From contig JBKBNY010000001.1 in NCBI GenBank assembly GCA_046295175.1, positions 1 to 64,000 of the forward strand: DNA of 64,000 nucleotides, read 5' to 3'. The stretch comes from JALOLV01 sp046295175. GTDB lineage: Bacteria > Bacteroidota > Bacteroidia > Cytophagales > Spirosomataceae. The translations under genes and the position numbers were made by a program. Numbering within the stretch: position 1 is the stretch's first letter; every line of letters starts with the position of its first letter. Shown in pieces: positions 18,711 through 26,734 of this stretch. The notes under the pieces are model-generated. The model was not told where the DNA came from. It searched no databases and was given only the letters and a program-made list of their open reading frames with translations.

Positions 18711-18747
18711 AAAAACCCGACAGCTTTTTAATAGCTGTCGGGTTTCA
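18711..18747 (-). terminator. Terminator of the ridA gene
   Basis: A perfect 13-bp stem AAACCCGACAGCT (minus 18745-18733) with AGCTGTCGGGTTT (18725-18713) is followed by a T run on the minus strand. It separates ridA from purD, so purD has its own promoter. Confidence 0.8.
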
Positions 18748-18766
18748 TACTGCTTAAATCGTAGAA

Positions 18767-19132
18767 TTATTTTACGGCAATCACCGAAATCTCAACGTTG
18801 ACATCTTTAGGAAGTCTGGCAACTTGAACGGTCTCACGAGCGGGCGGAGCCGAAGTAAAGTAGCTTCCGTAAACTTCATTAACCGAAGCAAAATCGTTCA
18901 TATCTTTCAAGAAAATACTACTTTTAACGATATTTGAGTGGTCCATACCTGCTTCTGCCAAAATATGACCAATATTCTGCATTATTCTATCCGTTTCGGC
19001 TTTAATATCGCCACTCGCCGCCAAATCTAATGCTATTTGACCCGAAACATACAAAGTATTTCCTGCTAAAACGGCCTGACTGTAAGGGCCAATTGCTGCT
19101 GGAGCTTTGTCGGTAAAAATGATTTGTTTCAT
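18767..19132 (-). CDS. ridA: RidA-family enamine/imine deaminase
   Basis: A 121-residue trimeric cytosolic enzyme. It shows the family pattern APAAIGPYSQAVLAGNTLYVSGQIALD, VVKSSIFLKDMNDFASVNEVYGSYF and the C-terminal ARETVQVARLPKDVNVEISVIAV with the catalytic Arg in ARE. RidA hydrolyses reactive 2-aminoacrylate and related enamines, protecting PLP enzymes. It is a single gene with its own terminator. Confidence 0.92.
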   Translation of the reverse strand: MKQIIFTDKAPAAIGPYSQAVLAGNTLYVSGQIALDLAASGDIKAETDRIMQNIGHILAEAGMDHSNIVKSSIFLKDMNDFASVNEVYGSYFTSAPPARETVQVARLPKDVNVEISVIAVK

Positions 19133-19229
19133 AACCTAAGATAAATATTTTAATTTTTTTGATGAATAAGTAAATCGATTTGAGGTTTTCTCTCGTAGAT
19201 TTAAAGACAAAAATCATAATTAATTTCAG

Positions 19230-19883
19230 ATGCAAGAAAAAAACGGGCTAATAATTTTTGTAAAGAATCCTGCTTTGGGCAAAGTCAAGACTCGAATTGC
19301 CAAAACTACCGGCGATGAAAAAGCCTTAGAGATTTATCGCGAACTCCTCAATCATACATTGCAAATCACCCAAAATTTAAGTTGTAAAAAACATCTTTAT
19401 TACTCCGATTTTGTTGATAATCAGGATATTTGGCCCAATGAAATCTATCAAAAAAATACGCAAAAATTGAGCAATGATTTAGGAATTAGAATGGCGGCTG
19501 CATTTAAAGAGATGTATGATTCGGGTTTTGAGAAAGCAGCTATCATTGGCTCAGATTGTTTGGCTCTCAATGCCGAAATTTTAGAGAATACATTTGTAAA
19601 ATTAACTGATAAACAAGCAGTTATCGGCAAAGTAGAAGACGGCGGATACTACTTACTCGGTCTGAATTTTGTCAAATTGAAGCAAAAAATTGAAGATGTA
19701 TTAGACGCAGTTTTTCTGAACAAAGAATGGAGCCACGCCGATGTTGCCAAAGAGGCCTTGACTGCATTTAAAAAACTTAATCTTAACTACGACTTAATGC
19801 CAACGCTAACCGATATTGACGAATACGAAGATTACCTCAAGCACAAAAAGAAGCATCAAGTATCTGAAATGGATGAAAAATAA
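19230..19883 (+). CDS. DUF2064/TIGR04282-type glycosyltransferase
   Basis: A 217-residue protein of the GT-A-like family often annotated as arsenosugar biosynthesis glycosyltransferase. The signature N-terminus is GLIIFVKNPALGKVKTRIAKTTG, and the central IIGSDCLALNAE with the metal-binding Asp and GKVEDGGYYLLGL are visible. The real substrate in this organism is unknown, and no other arsenosugar gene is nearby. Its 3' end overlaps the convergent ThiF-like gene by 28 bp. Confidence 0.82.
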   Translation: MQEKNGLIIFVKNPALGKVKTRIAKTTGDEKALEIYRELLNHTLQITQNLSCKKHLYYSDFVDNQDIWPNEIYQKNTQKLSNDLGIRMAAAFKEMYDSGFEKAAIIGSDCLALNAEILENTFVKLTDKQAVIGKVEDGGYYLLGLNFVKLKQKIEDVLDAVFLNKEWSHADVAKEALTAFKKLNLNYDLMPTLTDIDEYEDYLKHKKKHQVSEMDEK

Positions 19884-20602
19884 AACTCAGGGAATTTTTT
19901 AACCTCTCTGCCTATCGCAATCTCAAAAGCTATTTGTGTACAAACACCAGCCGCTATCCAAGATGCAACCGAGAGTTGCGGGGGTGGCAATTGTTTATTT
20001 TCGTTGAGGTATTTATCTATTATTTCTTCTAACCATTGCTGTGGTTTTTGGGCATCTCTGAGGCTTTGGCAAATATATCTCACCACATCAACTTCGTTGA
20101 ATCTGCCTTCTGTTTTTAGAGTCTCTAAGCCAATTTGCTCAATAACAATTACCAATGCTCCCCATCCCAAATTGTAAGGGTGCAAAACAGGTATGTTGTA
20201 TTGTTGGCAAATTCTATCGAAAACAAGCGGAATATCCGAAGTAAAATCTAAAGCATTGATTGCTAATTTATGCCCTCCAATGATTTTTTCTGCGTTTTCG
20301 TGGGTAATAAAACAGTTTTCGGCTGTTATCTTGGCTTCGCTATTAATTGCCAATAGCCGCTCTTTCAAAGCCAAGACTTTGGCGTTTGAGATGTCTTTTT
20401 GGGTGTAGTTTTGGCGGTTAAGATTAGATAATTCTACGTTATCGCCATCAATAATTGTGAGGGTTTCAAACCCAAACCTGAGTAAGCACTCGGCAATAAT
20501 ACTACCTATACCAGCCCCACCTAATAAAATTGGGAACTGTTTAATTAATTGTTGTTCGGTCTCGGTAAGATATAATCTATTTCTGCTGTAACGTATAGTC
20601 AT
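19856..20602 (-). CDS. ThiF/MoeB/HesA-like E1 adenylyltransferase
   Basis: A 248-residue single-domain E1-like enzyme. ATP is bound by the GGAGIGSIIAECLLRFG loop (about 28-44), with DGDNVELSNLNRQ (about 51-63) supplying the Asp and Arg that contact ATP and magnesium. The CxxC zinc pairs of MoeB and ThiF are absent. Such enzymes adenylate a C-terminal carboxylate, usually Gly of ThiS/MoaD/ubiquitin-like proteins, or a peptide in microcin C-type pathways. ATG at 20602 is used; a longer frame adds 19 atypical residues. It is divergent from the GG-leader peptide gene at 20725, which ends in -RRG; a functional link is inference only. Confidence 0.75.
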   Translation of the reverse strand: MTIRYSRNRLYLTETEQQLIKQFPILLGGAGIGSIIAECLLRFGFETLTIIDGDNVELSNLNRQNYTQKDISNAKVLALKERLLAINSEAKITAENCFITHENAEKIIGGHKLAINALDFTSDIPLVFDRICQQYNIPVLHPYNLGWGALVIVIEQIGLETLKTEGRFNEVDVVRYICQSLRDAQKPQQWLEEIIDKYLNENKQLPPPQLSVASWIAAGVCTQIAFEIAIGREVKKFPEFYFSSISDT

Positions 20603-20724
20603 GAATTTGTATATGCCAGTTTTATCGCCTTTTTTGTCAGTATTATCAAGCCAAATCAAGATAATTTTACGGTGTATTAATGCTTAATAAGTATTTTCTC
20701 ACTTAAAGTAAATTTTCAGAAATT

Positions 20725-20919
20725 ATGGAATCATTAAACGAATCAAAAAAAAAACAGCCTCACGAAGATAAAAAAATATCTTCGGGCGACAAAACAGATA
20801 GCAATGCTCCGTTGAACAACACGCCGGCAAAGCACAACATTGATGATATGGAGCTAAATGAAGAACAACTCGATATTATTTCGGGAGGGGTAGATGGTAA
20901 TTTTATTAGACGTGGATAG
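20725..20919 (+). CDS. Double-glycine leader peptide (putative RiPP or signal peptide precursor)
   Basis: A 64-residue hydrophilic peptide. The first 40 residues are Lys/Asp/Asn-rich. A canonical leader helix follows, MELNEEQLDIISGG (about 42-55), the motif cut by C39 peptidases of ABC exporters. The remaining 9 residues VDGNFIRRG would be the released core. A closely similar but broken copy lies at 23029-23176. The gene sits just upstream of a TPR-cyclase gene with a hairpin between them. No cysteine is present, so disulfide or lanthionine chemistry is excluded. The identity as an exported peptide is inferred from the GG leader and the C39 exporter at 37058. Confidence 0.72.
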   Translation: MESLNESKKKQPHEDKKISSGDKTDSNAPLNNTPAKHNIDDMELNEEQLDIISGGVDGNFIRRG

Positions 20920-20975
20920 TTTTTAGTAAGTAATTTTGCTATTTATTAAAATCTTGAGACTTTTGAAGAAAGATT

Positions 20976-21012
20976 AAACGTATGTATTCTAAAGTTGAAT
21001 ATATACGTTTTT
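20976..21012 (+). terminator. Hairpin between peptide gene and cyclase gene (copy 1)
   Basis: AAACGTATGTATT (20976-20988, from the A run) pairs with AATATATACGTTT (20998-21010), followed by TT. It looks like an intrinsic terminator or attenuator 29 bp before the cyclase ATG. An equivalent stem with a compensatory pair change occurs at 23242-23281. Confidence 0.6.
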
Positions 21013-21040
21013 CAGTTTATATAAACCATTTTATAACTAC

Positions 21041-23002
21041 ATGAAGGAACGATTAATACATATTTTAATTTGTATGTTTATTTTGACTAAAGGACAAATA
21101 AGTTCTTTTGGGCAATCAAATCCGAATCGTATCCAATCACAAAAATATTTGGCCGATAGCATTTTCAAAGTTGCTAAAAAATATGAAAATCTTGATAATC
21201 AAAAGCTTGCGTTAGAATCTTATCAAAGTAGTTTGAAAATTTATAAAAATATTGGAGATAATATCAAAATCGGTGATTGTATGACAAACATCGGCGTATT
21301 GTACTATTTTCAAGGAGATATTTATAAGTCATTACAATATTTTAAAGAAAGTTTAGCAGTATTTAAAAAAGCAGGCGATAAATCGGGTATTGCTTCCAGT
21401 TTAAATAATTTGGGAGGGTTATATCATAACATTGGGAAATATCCCGAAGCAGTAGAATACTTAAAACAGGCTGCTGAAGCCAATGAGAAAATTCAGGTAA
21501 AAAAAGAGGATAAAGAATTTTCGGCAACAATCATCGAAAACATTGGAATAATATATGCTAAAGTCAAAGATTACGACAATGCAATGAAGTATTATGAAAA
21601 AGCAAATCTAATGTATAAAGAAATAAATGCCCAAAAGGGTATGGCTAAGATATTGCTTGAAAAAGGTATTCTGTATAAAGAACAAGGGAGTCCTGATAAG
21701 GCACTTGATAATTTTAATAAAGCATTAGAACTGATAAAAGAGACAAACCATACTTATGTAGAAGTAGAAATACTTGCTAATTTAGGAGAACTTTTTTTTT
21801 CACAATCAGATTTCGATAAGTCGCTTTATTATTACAACTTTTGCTTAAAAGAAGCTGAGAGAATTGGGAATATCCAGTACAGAAGTGAATCAAGGGTTTC
21901 GATAGGAAAAATCTTCATCGAGTTTAAAGAATATGAAAAGGCTATTGATAAATGTAAGTCAGGTTTAAAGCAAGCCGAAAAAATAGGTTTTTTCTCTCTG
22001 AAGAAAAATGCTTGTGAGTGCTTATATAAATCATATAAGTCGTTAAATAAAGATAAACTGGCCTTATACTATTTTGAAAGAGCACATGCTTATGAAGATA
22101 GTATGCAGTCGGAGGAAGCTTTAAATAAGATAATGAATATGGAGTTTCAGAAACAACAATTAGTTGACAGTATTGCTTATGTAAAGAAAGAAAACCTCTT
22201 GCAACTCAAGCACAAAGCAGAAGTACAAAAAAAAGAAAAACAACGCAATATCATCATTGTTTCGTTGGGGTTTATCTTTTTGATAGCAGTCGGTTTGTGG
22301 GGTCGGTTGAATTTGGTTCGTAAATCAAAAGCTGCTTTGCAAATAGAAAAAGACCGCTCGGAGGCTCTACTCCTCAACATCCTCCCCGAAGAAATCGCCG
22401 AAGAATTAAAAGAAAAAGGTAGTGTAAATGCACGAGAGTTTAATTTGGTTTCGATTCTTTTCTCAGATTTTAAATCATTTACACAAACCGCCGAAAAAAT
22501 GACTCCGCAAACTTTGGTTGAGGAGATTAATGTCTGCTTCAAAGCCTTTGATTTGATTGCCGAAAAATATCAAGTCGAGAAAATCAAGACAATCGGTGAT
22601 GCCTACATGGCGGCGGGTGGGATTCCGGTTCCGAGCGAAGACTCACTCAAAAATATCGTACTGGCAGGTTTAGAAATGCAAGCGTTCATGATTGAAAGAG
22701 CCAAAGAAAATGAAAAAAGCAACTTGCCATTTTTTGAAATGCGGCTGGGTATCCACGCTGGGCCAATCGTAGCAGGCATTGTGGGGGTCAAAAAGTTTCA
22801 GTACGATGTCTGGGGAGATACCGTCAATACTGCCAGCCGAATCGAAAGTAATGGAATGGTCGGTAAGGTAAACATAAGCGAAACACTCTACCAATTAATC
22901 AAGCACGAGCCTTGTTTTAAGTTTGAATACAGAGGAAACATCAATGCAAAAGGTAAGGGAGAGATTGCCATGTATTTTGTCGAGAAAAAAGAGAATTCTT
23001 GA
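21041..23002 (+). CDS. Periplasmic-TPR, transmembrane adenylate cyclase (copy 1)
   Basis: A 653-residue class III nucleotide cyclase. After a signal/anchor (about 1-25) come roughly seven TPR repeats (about 40-345; e.g. GDCMTNIGVLYYFQGD, SSLNNLGGLYHNIGKY), a coiled segment, one TM helix (about 403-420, IIIVSLGFIFLIAVGLWG), and the LLLNILPEEIAEELK linker typical of bacterial cyclases. In the catalytic domain, FSDFKSF (about 474) and TIGDAY (about 517) give both metal Asps; EKIKTIG Lys and YDVWGD Asp (about 588) point to ATP; NTASRIES holds the transition-state Asn/Arg. It should make cAMP in the cytosol in response to a periplasmic signal. The C-terminal 280 codons are almost identical to copy 2. 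Confidence 0.88.
   Translation: MKERLIHILICMFILTKGQISSFGQSNPNRIQSQKYLADSIFKVAKKYENLDNQKLALESYQSSLKIYKNIGDNIKIGDCMTNIGVLYYFQGDIYKSLQYFKESLAVFKKAGDKSGIASSLNNLGGLYHNIGKYPEAVEYLKQAAEANEKIQVKKEDKEFSATIIENIGIIYAKVKDYDNAMKYYEKANLMYKEINAQKGMAKILLEKGILYKEQGSPDKALDNFNKALELIKETNHTYVEVEILANLGELFFSQSDFDKSLYYYNFCLKEAERIGNIQYRSESRVSIGKIFIEFKEYEKAIDKCKSGLKQAEKIGFFSLKKNACECLYKSYKSLNKDKLALYYFERAHAYEDSMQSEEALNKIMNMEFQKQQLVDSIAYVKKENLLQLKHKAEVQKKEKQRNIIIVSLGFIFLIAVGLWGRLNLVRKSKAALQIEKDRSEALLLNILPEEIAEELKEKGSVNAREFNLVSILFSDFKSFTQTAEKMTPQTLVEEINVCFKAFDLIAEKYQVEKIKTIGDAYMAAGGIPVPSEDSLKNIVLAGLEMQAFMIERAKENEKSNLPFFEMRLGIHAGPIVAGIVGVKKFQYDVWGDTVNTASRIESNGMVGKVNISETLYQLIKHEPCFKFEYRGNINAKGKGEIAMYFVEKKENS
22133..22980 (+). 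repeat. 848-bp near-identical segment shared with 24390-25237 (copy 1)
   Basis: From ATGAATATGGAGTTTCAG onward the two cyclase genes match with only about three visible base differences at a constant offset of 2257. Upstream, the TPR parts are strongly diverged. This is the pattern of recent duplication or gene conversion limited to the TM and catalytic parts. Confidence 0.85.
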
Positions 23003-23028
23003 ATTATCAAAACACACAACCAGTAAAC

Positions 23029-23176
23029 GAATCAAAAAACAGCCTCACGAAGATAAAAAAATATCTTCGGGCGACAAAACAGATAACAATGCTCCGTTGA
23101 ACAACACGCCGGCAAAGCACAACATTGATGATATGGAGCTAAATGAATAACAACTCGATATTATTTCGGGGGGGGG
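23029..23176 (+). pseudogene. Decayed second copy of the GG-leader peptide gene
   Basis: It matches the intact peptide gene at 20738-20884 nearly base for base. The start ATG is missing, the A10 run is cut to A6 (a 4-base loss that shifts the frame), and GAAGAA has become GAATAA, putting a stop inside MELNE-QLDIISGG. Past the stop the frame continues through the GG to a different would-be core (GKPFFTSERLNLRSF) before a TGA near 23220. It lies between the two cyclase genes, as expected for duplication of a peptide-plus-cyclase unit. An open frame at 22923-23150 that spans part of it starts inside the cyclase gene and is not a real gene. Confidence 0.8.
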
Positions 23177-23241
23177 TAAACCCTTTTTTACCTCCGAAAG
23201 GTTAAATTTACGCAGTTTTTGAAAAAATAGTATTAAGAAAT

Positions 23242-23281
23242 CAAACGCATATATTACTTATTGACAAGATATATGCGTTTG
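23242..23281 (+). other. Hairpin upstream of the second cyclase (copy 2)
   Basis: CAAACGCATATAT (23242-23254) pairs with ATATATGCGTTTG (23269-23281). It occupies the same position as the stem at 20976-21012, about 25 bp before the start codon. One pair has changed from T-A to C-G on both sides, so pairing is preserved. The T tract is short here, so termination is less likely than in copy 1. Confidence 0.6.
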
Positions 23282-23306
23282 CTCCGTATTTGAAACTGTG
23301 AAATTA

Positions 23307-25259
23307 ATGAAACAAATATTAATATATATTCTGCATTTTCTTTTACTAACCAGTGTAGTAAATCAAAGGGGATATAGCCAAACCACCTCAAAAAATATTA
23401 CACTAAACTCAAAAAAATTAGCAGATAGTTTGTATAGTATTGGTTCAAATTATGACAGTAAAGGTTATTCCGAAAAAGCTTTGGTTTTTTACAATAATAG
23501 TTTAAAAATATATAATAGTATTGGAGAATACCAAAAAGTTGGAGAATGTTATGATGACATCGGAAGAATATATTATTTCAAAGGCTACTACACAAAAGCA
23601 CTTGACTTTTTTGAACAAAGCTTAAATGCACATAAAAAGGCAAACAACAAAAAGGGGGTAGCAGGTATTTTAAATGGTATCGGGGCGGTACACTTTAGTC
23701 TTGGGGCATATTTGAAAGCAGTAGATTCTTATAAAAAAGCTATCATTCTACAAGAAGAATTAGGCAACAAAAAAATTGTTGCAGTTATTACATTAAATAT
23801 CGGCGGTATTTTTTCTATCATAAAAGATTATGCAAATGCAATAAAATACATTAATCAATCGCATTTGATTTTTAAGGAACTAAAATATAACCACGGTATC
23901 GCAAAAGCTCTACTTGAAATAGGATATATTGATATGCAGCAGGGTAATTATACCAAAGCCTTAAAAAACTTCAATCAATCACTGCCCCTTGCAATTCAAG
24001 AAAAAGATAAACAATTAGAGATAGAAATATTATCAAATTTAGGAGAGTTATTCTACAAAAAAACAGATTTCCAAAAGTCATTATACTATCATAATTTATG
24101 CTTAAAACATGCCGAAGATGTCGATAATTTGCAATATAAAAGTTTGACAAGAATTGCTATCGGTAAAATTTTTATTCAATCAAAAAAATACAAAGAAGCT
24201 GTTGAAAAATGTAAGTTAGGTTTAGTTTTCGCTGATGAAATGAAAGCTACACCAATCAAAAAAGAAGCTTGTGAGTGTCTTTACAAATCTTACAAATCTT
24301 TAGGGCAAAAAGGTTTGGCACTTGATTATTATGAAAAAGTTAACATCTACAATGATAGCCTAAAGTCTGAAGAAACTTCTAACAGAATGATGAATATGGA
24401 GTTTCAGAAACAACAATTAGTTGACAGTATTGCTTATGTAAAGAAAGAAAACCTTTTGCAACTCAAGCACAAAGAAGAAGTACAAAAAAAAGAAAAACAA
24501 CGCAATATCATCATTGTTTCGTTGGGGTTTATCTTTTTGATAGCAGTCGGTTTGTGGGGTCGGTTGAATTTGGTTCGTAAATCAAAAGCTGCTTTGCAAA
24601 TAGAAAAAGACCGCTCGGAGGCTCTACTCCTCAACATCCTCCCCGAAGAAATCGCCGAAGAATTAAAAGAAAAAGGTAGTGTAAATGCACGAGAGTTTAA
24701 TTTGGTTTCGATTCTTTTCTCAGATTTTAAATCATTTACACAAACCGCCGAAAAAATGACTCCGCAAACTTTGGTTGAGGAGATTAATGTCTGCTTCAAA
24801 GCCTTTGATTTGATTGCCGAAAAATATCAAGTCGAGAAAATCAAGACAATCGGTGATGCCTACATGGCGGCGGGTGGGATTCCGGTTCCGAGCGAAGACT
24901 CACTCAAAAATATCGTACTGGCAGGTTTAGAAATGCAAGCGTTCATGATTGAAAGAGCCAAAGAAAATGAAAAAAGCAACTTGCCATTTTTTGAAATGCG
25001 GCTGGGTATCCACGCTGGGCCAATCGTAGCAGGCATTGTGGGGGTCAAAAAGTTTCAGTACGATGTCTGGGGAGATACCGTCAATACTGCCAGCCGAATC
25101 GAAAGTAATGGAATGGTCGGTAAGGTAAACATAAGCGAAACACTCTACCAATTAATTAAGCACGAGCCTTGTTTTAAGTTTGAATACAGAGGAAACATCA
25201 ATGCAAAAGGTAAGGGAGAGATTGCCATGTATTTTGTAGAAAAGGCCGAAATTGTTTAA
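23307..25259 (+). CDS. Periplasmic-TPR, transmembrane adenylate cyclase (copy 2)
   Basis: A 650-residue paralogue of the previous cyclase. The ATG at 23307 gives a normal signal (MKQILIYILHFLLLTS); an in-frame GTG three codons earlier is also possible. TPR repeats (about 40-345) are diverged from copy 1, while the region from about residue 362 to the end is nearly identical, including FSDFKSF, EKIKTIGDAY, YDVWGDTVNTASR. The last residues differ again (EKAEIV against EKKENS). The input (TPR) domain therefore evolves separately from the output domain. Together with a CNB-domain protein at 33179 it suggests a local cAMP circuit. Confidence 0.87.
   Translation: MKQILIYILHFLLLTSVVNQRGYSQTTSKNITLNSKKLADSLYSIGSNYDSKGYSEKALVFYNNSLKIYNSIGEYQKVGECYDDIGRIYYFKGYYTKALDFFEQSLNAHKKANNKKGVAGILNGIGAVHFSLGAYLKAVDSYKKAIILQEELGNKKIVAVITLNIGGIFSIIKDYANAIKYINQSHLIFKELKYNHGIAKALLEIGYIDMQQGNYTKALKNFNQSLPLAIQEKDKQLEIEILSNLGELFYKKTDFQKSLYYHNLCLKHAEDVDNLQYKSLTRIAIGKIFIQSKKYKEAVEKCKLGLVFADEMKATPIKKEACECLYKSYKSLGQKGLALDYYEKVNIYNDSLKSEETSNRMMNMEFQKQQLVDSIAYVKKENLLQLKHKEEVQKKEKQRNIIIVSLGFIFLIAVGLWGRLNLVRKSKAALQIEKDRSEALLLNILPEEIAEELKEKGSVNAREFNLVSILFSDFKSFTQTAEKMTPQTLVEEINVCFKAFDLIAEKYQVEKIKTIGDAYMAAGGIPVPSEDSLKNIVLAGLEMQAFMIERAKENEKSNLPFFEMRLGIHAGPIVAGIVGVKKFQYDVWGDTVNTASRIESNGMVGKVNISETLYQLIKHEPCFKFEYRGNINAKGKGEIAMYFVEKAEIV
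24390..25237 (+). repeat. 848-bp near-identical segment shared with 22133-22980 (copy 2)
   Basis: This is the second member of the duplicated TM-plus-catalytic segment. Differences seen are a CTT for CTC Leu codon, GAA for GCA (Glu for Ala in LKHK-EV) and ATT for ATC. Confidence 0.85.
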
Positions 25260-25433
25260 ATACACTTTCGTCGGTTTTCTTGACAGTTTTATAATAATTC
25301 TTCGCTATAACTTTACAACATGTAAAGGAATCAACGAATTACTCTTCCAACAGAGAAGGGTATCGCATCCTTAAAAAGCTATAAATAAAAATACCAATTA
25401 TTTTAAGGAGTAAATTATCAATAAACTTATGAC

Positions 25434-26090
25434 AATCGAATGTCAATTTTGAAGCTAATTCTGGCAAACTTACAAAGAAATTCAACTCTAAATTTGTTAG
25501 AAAGAATCCAGAGAATAAAGCAAATATTTGAAATAATCGAATGTCAATTTTGAAGCTATTTCTGGCAAATTTATAAAGAAATTCAACTCTAAATTTGTTA
25601 GAAAGAATCCAGAGAACAAAGCAAATATTTGAAATAATCGAATGTCAATTTTGAAGCTAATTCTGGCTTATTTATAAAGAAATTCAACTCTAAATTTGTT
25701 AGAAAGAATCCAGAGAATAAAGCAAATATTTGAAATAATCGAATGTCAATTTTGAAGCTATTTCTGGCAAATTTATAAAGGAAATCAACTCTAAATTTGT
25801 TAGAAAGAATCCAGAGAACAAGGCAAATATTTGAAATAATCGAATGTCAATTTTGAAGCTAATTCTGGCTTATTTATAAAGAAATTCAACTCTAAATTTG
25901 TCAGAAAGAATCCAGAAAATAAGGCAAATATTTGAAATAATTGAATGTCAATTTTGAAGCTATTTCTGGCAAATTTATAAAGAAAATCAACTCTAAATTT
26001 GTCAGAAAGAATCCAGAAAATAAGGCAAATATTTGAAATAATTGAATGTCAATTTTGAAGCTATTTCTGGCAAATTTATAAAGAAGTTTA
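25434..26090 (+). repeat. Tandem array of a 101-bp unit, about 6.5 copies
   Basis: Units beginning AATCGAATGTCAATTTTGAA start at 25434, 25535, 25636, 25737, 25838, 25939 and 26040, an exact 101-bp period. Odd and even units alternate in the string after GAAGCT (AATTCTGGCTTATTTA against ATTTCTGGCAAATTTA), giving a 202-bp higher-order repeat in the first five to six copies. The period is not a multiple of three, and most units stop the ATG frame after 11 codons, so it is not protein-coding. There are no unique spacers, so it is not CRISPR. It lies between the second cyclase and the first NHLP precursor. The 170 bp before it (25260-25433) holds nothing recognisable. Confidence 0.92.
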
Positions 26091-26123
26091 AGTTTAGTTT
26101 TGTCTCATACAAGTACAAAATAT

Positions 26124-26453
26124 ATGGAACAGAGAAAACACGAAGTGATTCAGGCGGTAATTTCTAAAGCATGGGAAGACCCAACTTTCAGAAAAGAGTT
26201 AATCGCCGACCCTACAACTGCGATAGAAAAGTTAACGGGTGTCAAAATAGTTTTGCCAGAAGGAAAAGAATTGGTGATAGCCGACCAAACTGATAAATCG
26301 AAGATATATGTAAATATACCTGCCGAACCCGAAATAGAAAATATGGAACTCTCAGAAGAGCAACTTGAGATGATTGCAGGTGGAGGACAGACGGTTTGGA
26401 ATGACTTAATTAATAGTTTGTTTCCCAAGTTAGTGGACTACATTAAAATCTAA
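26124..26453 (+). CDS. NHLP-leader precursor peptide with helical core
   Basis: A 109-residue precursor. The leader (about 1-87) resembles the alpha subunit of nitrile hydratase as in NHLP-type natural product precursors: VISKAWEDPTFRKELIADPTTAIEK, then LVIADQTDKSKIYVNIP. It ends MELSEEQLEMIAGG, the double-glycine cut site. The core (GQTVWNDLINSLFPKLVDYIKI, about 22 residues) looks like an amphipathic helix, with no Cys, Ser/Thr-rich or Gly-rich region. ATG at 26124 is chosen because upstream residues are not NHLP-like. It is the first of a cluster of precursors immediately after the tandem repeats. Confidence 0.82.
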   Translation: MEQRKHEVIQAVISKAWEDPTFRKELIADPTTAIEKLTGVKIVLPEGKELVIADQTDKSKIYVNIPAEPEIENMELSEEQLEMIAGGGQTVWNDLINSLFPKLVDYIKI

Positions 26454-26465
26454 ATATTTAAAACA

Positions 26466-26663
26466 ATGGAAAACTCAAAAAACAAAGCAGTAGAATCTAC
26501 CGAAGATTCGGCAAAGGAAACAGTAGATGTAGAATTAAACGATAGCCAGTTAGACGCAGTGTCTGGTGGCGTTGTAGATGGACCAGACGGTGGTGGGTGT
26601 ACTGGTGGTGGCTTCCCTTGGGATAAAAAACCACGCTCAACTGTCTTTAAGTTACAAGATTAG
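26466..26663 (+). CDS. Short double-glycine leader peptide with Gly-rich core
   Basis: A 65-residue peptide 12 bp after the previous precursor. The acidic leader ends VELNDSQLDAVSGG (about 22-35), clearly related to the leader at 20725. The 30-residue core starts VVDGPDGGGCTGGGFPWD, is rich in glycine, and contains the only Cys among the precursors here, then a basic tail. No family can be named. It is likely exported and cleaved by the C39 transporter. Confidence 0.75.
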   Translation: MENSKNKAVESTEDSAKETVDVELNDSQLDAVSGGVVDGPDGGGCTGGGFPWDKKPRSTVFKLQD

Positions 26664-26734
26664 TATCTCTAAAGAATTACAGAAAAAACAATAAAATTTT
26701 ATAAATCAATTTTAAATATTAAACAAGAAAAAAG

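Noticed and set aside
22923..23150. 75-codon frame containing the second peptide leader
   Set aside because: It starts inside the end of the cyclase gene in another frame and stops before the GG; the similarity is to the decayed peptide copy.
25439..25552. 37-codon open frame in the first tandem unit
   Set aside because: The ATG frame is closed after 11 codons in later units by TTATAA, and the 101-bp period breaks the frame; it has no ribosome-binding context.
25434..26090. CRISPR array
   Set aside because: The 101-bp units are directly abutting with no unique spacers, and no cas gene is in the window.
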